Assembly: GCA_029168955.1 (NCBI GenBank)
Contig: JAPDOI010000171.1
Coordinates: 496,001 to 560,000 of the forward strand
Source of the DNA: Aplectana chamaeleonis
Taxonomy: Eukaryota > Nematoda > Chromadorea > Rhabditida > Cosmocercidae
Direction of reading: 5' to 3'
DNA length: 64,000 bases
A model generated the notes under the pieces. It made no database searches and was not told where the DNA came from. It saw only the letters and a list, made by a program, of their open reading frames with translations. This document shows, in pieces, positions 56,684-64,000 of this stretch. The number at the start of each line of letters is the position of its first letter. Positions within the stretch are counted from its first letter, which is position 1. Position numbers and translations under genes: made by a program.

Positions 56684-58780
56684 TTGTCTAGTGATCATGT
56701 TCCCGTCTTTGTGCACATCGATCTCTCAAATTCTCTTGCTCCTTATTCTGGTGTTCGTCAACGTTCTTATCTCAATTTAGGCCAAGCAGACTGGTGCCTG
56801 TTCAGTGAGGTTGCGCTACGCCTAGCGGCTGATTACCCGTGGAATGGCAATGTGCACCAGAAGGAGCATCACTTATCTGATGCAATTCGCAGGGCCATGA
56901 AGGCGGCTATCCCTGTTGGCCGAGTTAAGACGTTCTATCCAAACGTAACCAGAGAAATTCTTGAGAAAATCAGGACTAGAGATGCCAGAAGAGCAGTTGA
57001 CCATCTAGACCCTGTCGTCGCTCAGCTGGATGGTGAGATCAGAAAAGATCTCGACCAGCACAAGAAAGAACAGTGGGAAAAATTCACAGAACAGTTGAAT
57101 TTCAAGACGGACAGTGGAGCTACTTGGAAGGTTCTTCGGAAACTATCGGGAAAGAGCTCGCCAGCCACCATCTCCACTATTGAGTTCGGTAATAACGTTT
57201 TCAAGTCAGGAAAGGAAGCCGCCTACTCTCTCGGTAAAAGTTTCTTTGTCACGAGTACAAGGCGAGGTCCGCAAAATAGAGTGACAGTAAGAGAGCTGTG
57301 CCGCCTCCCGCTCATGAGCACGGCCGATGCGTTCACTGTGGCGCAAGTAGAGAAGATTATAAAGGACATGCGGAACTCCAAAGCTGTCGGTCCGGACGGC
57401 ATTTGTCCTGCTGTACTGAAGAAACTCCCGACTGAGATCCTTCCGCTCATCGTTGATATGATTAACACTTCGTTTAGCTCTTGCACTATTCCGCAAAACT
57501 GGAAGACAGCCAACGTCATCCCGTTGCCCAAGCCTGGCAAACCTCAGTCATCAGTAAAGGGATATCGTCCCATTAGCTTGATGTCACCTTTCGCCAAGGT
57601 GGCCGAAAAGCTCATTGTCAAGGATCTAGCGGAGCACAACGAGAAGCAGTTGTTTCAACATGGGTTCAGGAGGCTACATTCCACAACTACGGCGTTGCTA
57701 GAAATTACCAGCTATGCTATCGACGGGTTCAACTTTAACAAGCCATTGAGAACTGTAGCTGTTGCGTTGGATCTCACCAAGGCATTTGATACGGTTAACC
57801 TTGGAGTCCTGTCAAGCAACATTCTGGAGTCGTCAATACCATCTTGGCAGAAGCGCTGGATATCGGCCTTTATTAAAGGTCGGCGGGCAAGAGTCATGTT
57901 TCAGAACCATGTCTCCAACAGTATTCCTATGGCAGCTGGAGTCCCTCAGGGCGGAGTTCTATCGCCAGCCCTCTTCAATCTGTACCTCGGAGATATGCCT
58001 GAGCCTCCACAGGACATCAAGGTCGTCGCGTATGCCGATGACATAACAATCATGTGTCGAGATCGGGATTTACAGGTGGCCGCCAATAAGATCAACGAGT
58101 ACCTGATCACACTAAAGGGCTTTTTCGACCGCAAGATGCTAAGTATCTCTGCAGCCAAGTCGTCAGTGTCCGTTCTCACGACGGACCCATCCGAGCACAG
58201 CGCTCATCCGGATGTCGTGTGGGATGGAGACCGTTTGCCTGCTGCTCGCTTTCCAAAGCTGCTCGGTCTTGTGCTCGATCCGTCACTCAAGTTTCATAAG
58301 AATACCGAGCAGAAGCAGGCAGTCGTTAAAGCTAAGCTCAACGTTCTCAGGGCCCTGGGCGGCACTTCGTGGGGTAGCAGCAAGGAGACTATACTCAAAA
58401 CGTATAAGGCAATTCTGCAGCCCGCCCTGGAGTACGCCGCACCGGTTTGGCAGCATCTCGTCTCAGAATCCTCCTGGACAAAGATGCAACGAGTACAAAA
58501 TGCTGCTCTCCGTATCGCCACCGGATGCGCAAGGAGTTCCCCAATCGAGCACCTGCATGCTGAGACCCGTCTATTACCAGTGAAGGAGCACTGTCAGCTC
58601 CAGGCCCAGCAATTCCGCATTAACATTATAAAACAACCAAATCACCCGTCGTGGAGAGTGCTAAACCCCGTGAGAGAGAGAAGTATAAGAAAGCCATTCG
58701 CCGATGCTCCAAACAAAGTCAATTTGCAAAGATGGCCCGACTCACAGCAAGAACGACTCCGTCTTTTTGCGCGAGGAGCA
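56684..58780 (+). pseudogene. copy D endonuclease end and reverse transcriptase (best preserved RT)
   Basis: The frame opens with SSDHVPVFVHI, the end of the endonuclease, then the linker and a complete RT: GPDGICPAVLKKLP, KPGKPQSSVKGYRPISLMSP, HQ-like FQHGFRRLHSTTTALLEI, VALDLTKAFDTVN, GVPQGGVLSPALFNLYL and YADD at 58031-58042 (residues 450-453). Thumb sequence and ALRIATGCARSSP follow. No stop or frameshift occurs across the whole RT. An extra base near 58770 (CTTTTTGCGCGAGGAG) ends the correct frame; the remaining open codons to 58930 are out of frame. Confidence 0.93.
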
Positions 58781-59099
58781 CACCAAGTTCGTACGGTGTC
58801 ATCTTGTGAAGGTGGCCATAAATCCTATACTAGGAGATATACCGCCCCGTCTGCACCTCAGAGTCTCAACTCGGAAGAAGGGCGAGATGCACGCTCGCAT
58901 CATTACGCTGTGGTCACTCTACAATACTAATGTCTTATGTCAGCAAGATTGACAGCAGCAAATCTGATGTGTGCCCGGACTGCGGTATCGTCGGCCATGA
59001 TACAGCACATTTATTCAACTGTCCGGAGAGACCTACCACGCTGACACCAATGGACCTATGGACGAATCCACTACTGGTCGCCCAGTTCCTCCGCCTATG
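58770..59099 (+). pseudogene. copy D C-terminal part with Cys/His finger
   Basis: After the frameshift the protein continues in the next frame as FLREEHTKFVRCHLVKVA and NPILGDIPPR. A further shift near 58925 leads to MSYVSKIDSSKSDVCPDCG and the finger C-x2-C-x8-H-x3-C, ending AQFLRL at 59096 with TGA to 59099. This last piece is only 56 codons and easily missed. Confidence 0.88.
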
Positions 59100-59164
59100 A
59101 CAAAACCCTCTACGTGGCTGCAAAGAAGAAGAAGAAGAAGAAGGGCACCCAACTTCTTGGTTAA

Positions 59165-59639
59165 AGGCACAGTCTTACCTCGGAATCGTTTTTCTGTTTT
59201 TCTGCCTATCTCGAATTGGTCTCACACTGATTCCACTGATGTCTTTGGAATCGTACCAGACCTTCTGGGAACGGAGTTATGGCCAATCAAAAATTGACCC
59301 ACGAAAGCATGGTGGACGAGTTGTCCGAGGCTCGTAACTTCCGTCATTTGCCAATGATTTATGCGAACCGACATGAATGAGGAAAGATGCTGGGAATGAA
59401 GGGAAGAACGGGGCTACTTGTCTTAAACCATCGCTCATCTCGCCACTATTGAGCTCGAAAGGTGATAAAAGGGGCGTGCCAAAGTGGGTTCCTGATGTGG
59501 GCGCCACAGGTTGGCTTCCTTCTATATCTCGCTTATTCGGAATAACCGGGAGCTCGCACTTGGCACGCGTTGTATGGGGTGGGTCTACTTAACAATCATG
59601 TGGAAATCTCAGATTTTGCCCTGCGCTTCGGCTGTGCCT
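59165..59639. mobile_element. 475-bp TTAA-type MITE, AGGCACAG family
   Basis: It begins AGGCACAGTCTTACCTCGG and ends CTTCGGCTGTGCCT, with TTAA at 59161-59164 and 59640-59643. The core contains GGTGGACGAGTTGTCCGAGG and CGTTCCCAGAAGG-like sequence in reverse, shared with the elements at 19570 and 33849. Confidence 0.94.
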
Positions 59640-59643
59640 TTAA

Positions 59644-60495
59644 GTGCTATTTTCAAATGAAATTTATTTCGTCAATTGTCGAGCCTTTTTCTGAGAATTG
59701 TGTTTTTATAATTTCTTAAGTCATTGAAGTGTTAGTTGATAATTGACTAAATGAAAACTATAAAGTAAGGCACTGTGGGTGAAGGATAACCATGAAGTCT
59801 CCCTGAAATCGAGGTCAGTAATGATTTGTTAGAAGTCGTCATTCTTCAGATTTGTTAAAATCAAACTTTTGAATAAATAGAAATCCGCCTTACTGATGAA
59901 AATTCGTGAACCCGCTTGGGTTCCGGAATTTAGTTTTCAATGACCTCAAATGGTTTATGAATCAGACCAGCGGGCGGCGTCAAATGGTAAGAGGAGAGCG
60001 TGGGACATTTAAAGATTTTGTGCCCAAAATCTTATATGAAGAAGTAAAGCTCGAAGCAGGTCGTGTTTTCCGTACAGCGATAATCGCTTTTAAATAGAGG
60101 AAGGATTGAGATTTCGATTGGTTGAACGCAATTGATCGAAATATCACAGACCGCTAGGGGAAAGTTCGCTGACATATATATTGTTCAAGGCTGTCGAACC
60201 AAAATAATACTTTGCTTTCCCCATTGTAAGCTGGCGCAAACTCGGGGCTCCTGTGTTATAGCAAATGACACCCGAGATGCGCCAACCGTCAATAGGGTAA
60301 CGCAAAGTATCACTAAGATCCATGCCGACTGTTCATAGCCCAGAGTCTCTTCAGAGTCGGGTGAACTTGCGTAGCAAAAGTCAGGTTACTGCGCAGTTTT
60401 GTGGCAACCGTGTGTGCTATAGGATTTTTCTTGACGCTGATTCTAGTGCACGCAAAGAGGCGTTTTCTCGCCGCTTCCGGTCACAGTAGCCGAGG
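59644..60495. other. gene-free stretch
   Basis: Short frames of 60-70 codons have no recognisable content, and I see no repeat or RNA gene. Confidence 0.45.
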
Positions 60496-60499
60496 TTGT

Positions 60500-61594
60500 T
60501 CATCTTCTTCTTTGCAGCCACGCCGAGCGTTTTGTCATGGGTGGAGAAACTGGGCGACCAGTAGTGGATTCATCCATAGATCCATTGTGGTCAGCGTGGA
60601 AGGTCTCTTTGGACAGGTAAATAAATTAGCGGTGTTATGGCCGATAGAACCGCAGTCCGGACAAATCAGATTTGCTCCTGTCAACCTTGCTGACGTTAGA
60701 CATAAGCATTGTCGAGTGAGCGCAGCGCAGCGATGCGAGTGTGCATATAGCCATTCTTTCGAGTTGAGACTCGGATGTGCAGACTGGTGGCGGTTCTTCT
60801 TGACGGGGTTAAGCACTCTCCATGACGGATGGTTTGGTGGTTTTATAAGGTTGATACGGAATTGTTGCTATGCAATGCTCCTTCACTGGTAGTAAACGTG
60901 TTTCGGCGTGCAGGCGCTCGGCTGGGGATCTCCTTGCACATCCGGTGGCAATGCGAAGAGCGGCATTCTGTACACGCTTCATCTTGGTCCAGGAGGTTTC
61001 TGATACCAAGTGCTGCCAAACCGGTGCAGCGTACTCCAGAGCGGGCTGAAGGATCGTCTTATACGTCGTGAGTATCGTTTCCTTGCTGCTTCCCGAAGAG
61101 GTACCGCCTAGGCCCCTGAGAACTTTGAGTTTAGCTTTAACTACAGTCTGCTTCTGCTCAGTATTTTTATTAAATTCGAGTGACGGGTCGAGCACAAGAC
61201 CGAGCAGTTCTGGAGATCGCGCAGCAGGCAAACGGTCTCTATCTTACTCTACGTCCGGATGAGCGCTGTGCTCGGAAGGGTTCGTTGTGGGAACGGATAT
61301 TGACGACTTAGATGCGTAGATCTTTAGCATCTTCTCGTCAAAAAAGCTCTTCAGCGTAATCAGGTGCTCATCTCGATCTTGTTGGCGGCCACCTGTATGT
61401 TTCGATCTCGACACATGATAGTAATGTCATCTGCATACGCGACAACCTTGATCTCCTGCGGCTGCTCAGGCATATCCTCGAGGTACAGACTGAAGAGGGC
61501 TGGCGATAGGACCCCGCTCGCGGGATTTCAGCTGCGATAGGATTACTGTTGGAGACATGGATCTGGAACATAACTCTGGCTCGTCTTCCCTTAA
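60500..61594 (-). pseudogene. retrotransposon relic E (RT palm to 3' end)
   Basis: On the minus strand it runs from the RT palm (61368-61590, GRRARVMFQIHVSNSNPIA) through the thumb (60809-61231, LGLVLDPSLEFNKNTEQKQ, ALRIATGCARRSP) to the C-terminal finger (60535-60816, CPDCGSIGHNTANLFTC) and tail (CTTCTTCTTTGCAGCC on the plus strand at about 60508). Frameshifts separate the pieces. A MITE begins exactly at its 5' limit (TTAA at 61591), and no further RT sequence is found on the other side. Confidence 0.88.
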
Positions 61595-62081
61595 AGGCAC
61601 TGTTCGCGATAAACTTCCTCTTCGAATGTTTCATGACAAACGCTTCTCGTAGTTCTCAGAAGCAAAACAGCATCGAAAAAAACGGGACGAAAAGCTACCC
61701 AGAAGCCGCACAACGGCTTAGAAAAGTGGGCAAACCCCGCCATTGTGGGCAAGTCCCGCCTCTTCCCGCCCCTCGACGTGAACAAAGGAACAGTCGAAAT
61801 CGTGAGTTGAGCGATGGTTTCCGATCAAAAGCCCCGTTCTTCCCTTCATTCTCAACTTCTCTCTTTACTCAGGTCAGCTCGCACACATTGGCTGCAAAAG
61901 ACGGAAGTTACAAGCCTCGGACAACTCGTCCACCATTTTTCCTAGCTCAATTTTGGAGGGACCATAATTCCGTTCCTAGAAGGTCTTGTACGATTCCAAA
62001 AACGTCATTGGAATCAGAATGGGACCGGTTTCAAGATAGGCAAAAAAAACAGAGAACCGATTTTCATCGCGAACAGTGCCT
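61595..62081. mobile_element. 487-bp TTAA-type MITE
   Basis: It begins AGGCACTGTTCGCGATAAAC and ends CATCGCGAACAGTGCCT, with TTAA at 61591-61594 and 62082-62085. The core includes TCGGACAACTCGTCCACCAT. Confidence 0.94.
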
Positions 62082-62085
62082 TTAA

Positions 62086-62170
62086 AGGCAGTGTTCACGA
62101 TGAATATCGCACTCGAGTTCGGCACAAAAATGGGATTGTTTAGTCGTGAGGTAACTAATAGTGAAGAAAG
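62086..62170. mobile_element. left end of a TTAA-type MITE
   Basis: AGGCAGTGTTCACGATGAAT and the next 65 bases are nearly identical to the start of the MITE at 56201, up to GTAACTAATAGTGAAGAAA. Similarity then stops and no right end is seen. It shares its TTAA with the preceding MITE. Confidence 0.85.
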
Positions 62171-63689
62171 AGGCAGCCGAACAGAGCGCGCAATCGCCAC
62201 CCGAACGCTACCGTATATTCGCCGCGCCATCGCGCTGCGGCCAGTCATGCGATCCCCCCATCCAATGATATGGGCGCGTCACTAGATAATTCAAACGGTG
62301 GCCCATCAATTATCGATGTAGGAAGGCTGATGATTTCTCTAATTCTCTTCGAAGATGGACTCTCTAAAGTTGGCACAGTGCCATTTCCTTGATTTCACGT
62401 AGGAAAAGAACGCGAAACATGATGCTAGGCTACTTTTTGGCTTACAGTTGATTGGTTTCGGTGAGAATAAGCCTAAACTTTTGCAAATACCTTAATTTCT
62501 ACCTAGAAGGGTTCTGTCCTTTATTTTCTGCCATCTTCATTATACCAAAACGTCAGTTACTCTGGAAATGGGTTGCTAGGTCGCTAGTATAACACTAGCT
62601 GTTTTAACATTCGCAGATTCTTATCGGTTGCAATTTTATGCCTGTCAAGGACAGGTTCCAAGTAAAATTCAAATTATCAAAAAAAAATTGAGGAGTCAAG
62701 GAAATTTATAGAATTTACGTCTTGAGAGTGTACACTTCATGATTGCGTTGTAAATGAGGATACCAATAATGGCCGAATCAAATCGGTAATTTCACAATAT
62801 CAAAAAATATCATGTTGAAAGCTAAGTTCAATAAAAGGAATTTCACGACATTGCACAACAATACAAAATCCTTGACCCTTCCTGAGGAGCCCAACTTTTG
62901 GAAATTGTTTTTTTTTAATTAATGCTTTCGAGTAAACTATTCTCCATCCAAATCATATTAATATTCCTTAAGTTCTGAACTAGTAATGGACTTAGCAAAT
63001 AGTTTCGAATAGTCTACGAACAGGGTCGAACAGAACTGGATGGCTCGCCAATTGGATTTCGTAGAAAAACTCAGGGAGAAATATTTTTTTGAGGGGGAAG
63101 GGGCGTGAGCTTTTTGAGTGATTTTTTTTCATGTAAAAAAGGAATATGGGGCTGTAATTCCACCGACATCTTTTTGAACGGGATGCCTAACCCTGCTTAC
63201 AAAAATAGACGAAAAGTAGAAATGGATAATAAATGCGGTGAGCGAACCGTAAGAAAGAAAGTTTCACGATCACATGAAATTCGTGAAATAAACATCTTCC
63301 AGCTAGCAACCGACAACGTTGCGAGGTAAAAGAAGAAGGAAAAGGTCGGATATGGAGGTCAGAGGTGGTTTCGTGAAGGATTGCGAGATAAAAAAATTTT
63401 CGTATTACTGTAAAACGTCAACTCTTAATTTCCTGACAAGTCGTTTCAGCTTCGTGTGTTCCTTCTGTCATGAAAATTTGGAAAAAATTCTGAAGTGAAG
63501 CAGAAACACTTATTCAGCGTTTTCGTCCAAACCTTTTACTGGGAAGAACGACACTTTAAAAAAATATGTTTCCTAACCTTATTTCAAAAAAACATTGAAT
63601 CCAGAGCTTTAGAGCGTTGGAGGGCGGAATAAGAGGCAGGCGAATTTGTATTTGATCACTATTAGCCGGAGTATTTGTAGTGAATAGTA
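62171..63689. other. gene-free stretch
   Basis: It is AT-rich with no supportable frame, RNA gene or repeat. A small GC-rich patch (GCCGCGCCATCGCGCTGCGG) occurs near 62220. Confidence 0.45.
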
Positions 63690-63960
63690 TACTTGGGCCG
63701 AATCGAATGATCGAATCATCATCCGATTGAAAAAAGTCGACTTCGACTAAATCGACTAAGTCGACTATTCGAAAAGTGGAAAATCCGGCTAAATCGAAAA
63801 GTCGATCAATCGAAAAAGTGCGATTCTCGGATAAGCCGAGAAGTCGATCGTTCGAAAAAGGGCGATTTTCGGATAAGTCGAGAAGTCGATCATTCGAAAA
63901 GAGTAATATCCGACTTATTCGAATTTTTTTCCGCTTTCAAGAGTACCTGGTATACTTGTT
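63690..63960. repeat. TCGA-rich tandem repeat
   Basis: Units of about 45-50 bp share AAGTCGATCATTCGAAAAAG and CGATTTTCGGATAAGTCGAG (about 63760-63900), preceded by short CGACTAAGT-type units. It has no coding potential and may continue past the window edge. Confidence 0.8.
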
Positions 63961-64000
63961 ATCCGAAGATATTTCTTCGGATAATGGATCGATTCAGATA

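Larger units (their letters stand above)
56661..59142 (+). mobile_element. 5'-truncated retrotransposon copy D
   Basis: It is flanked by a perfect 9-bp duplication, GGGCACCCA, at 56652-56660 and 59143-59151. It starts within the endonuclease and ends with GGCTGCAAAGAAGAAGAAG. The 5' truncation with intact duplications is typical of incomplete target-primed reverse transcription. It landed a few bases from the TTAA of the adjacent MITE. Confidence 0.95.

Overview
The window looks like repeat-rich DNA from a multicellular eukaryote, most probably a chromadorean nematode. The reasons are a single recognisable host exon (an SH3 exon resembling the Abl tyrosine kinase family) preceded by a nematode-type TTTTCAG splice acceptor, and a dense load of non-LTR retrotransposons, short non-autonomous DNA transposons and minisatellites. 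The species cannot be named from the sequence. Almost nothing here is conventional host coding sequence.

Layout. 1-3.1 kb: a minus-strand reverse-transcriptase (RT) relic, a TCGAATA satellite and an imperfect palindrome. 3.27-7.37 kb: full-length but dead retrotransposon copy B, with its own target-site duplication (TSD). 7.4-10.8 kb: direct repeats, a broken proline-rich reading frame, a 494-bp inverted-repeat element and a 21-bp minisatellite. 10.8-20 kb: mostly gene-free, with MITEs, low-complexity DNA and a 91/182-bp higher-order repeat built on the same 21-bp motif. 20.2-24.3 kb: retrotransposon copy C, carrying a run of 83 AT units. 24.3-27.7 kb: gene fragments. 27.7-35.1 kb: retrotransposon E1 on the minus strand, split by a nested, almost intact element E2 and by a MITE. 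35.3-38.1 kb: an RT relic, MITEs and the Abl-like exon. 38.1-50.0 kb: a huge inverted repeat with 5.5-5.9 kb arms made of minisatellite blocks around a 523-bp spacer. 51-53 kb: a 755-bp tandem repeat. 54.5-62.2 kb: a MITE cluster with retrotransposon copies D and E. 63.7-64 kb: a TCGA-rich satellite.

How the parts relate. The retrotransposons form one APE-type family of about 3.45 kb (Jockey/CR1-like). They encode, in order, a 2A-like ribosome-skipping motif, a PHD-like zinc finger, an apurinic-type endonuclease, an RT with YADD, and a C-terminal Cys/His finger, and they end in an AAG-rich tail with TSDs of about 9-13 bp. The MITEs are about 450-550 bp, begin AGGCA and end TGCCT, and are flanked by TTAA. 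Several abut each other and share one TTAA. Paired loci inside the window give natural empty and occupied sites that show how individual insertions happened.

The most unusual objects are the giant modular inverted repeat (a foldback-type element with no visible transposase), the evidence that a dead, MITE-bearing retrotransposon was copied in trans, the 2A-like motif, and the 21-bp minisatellite that stays open in several reading frames.
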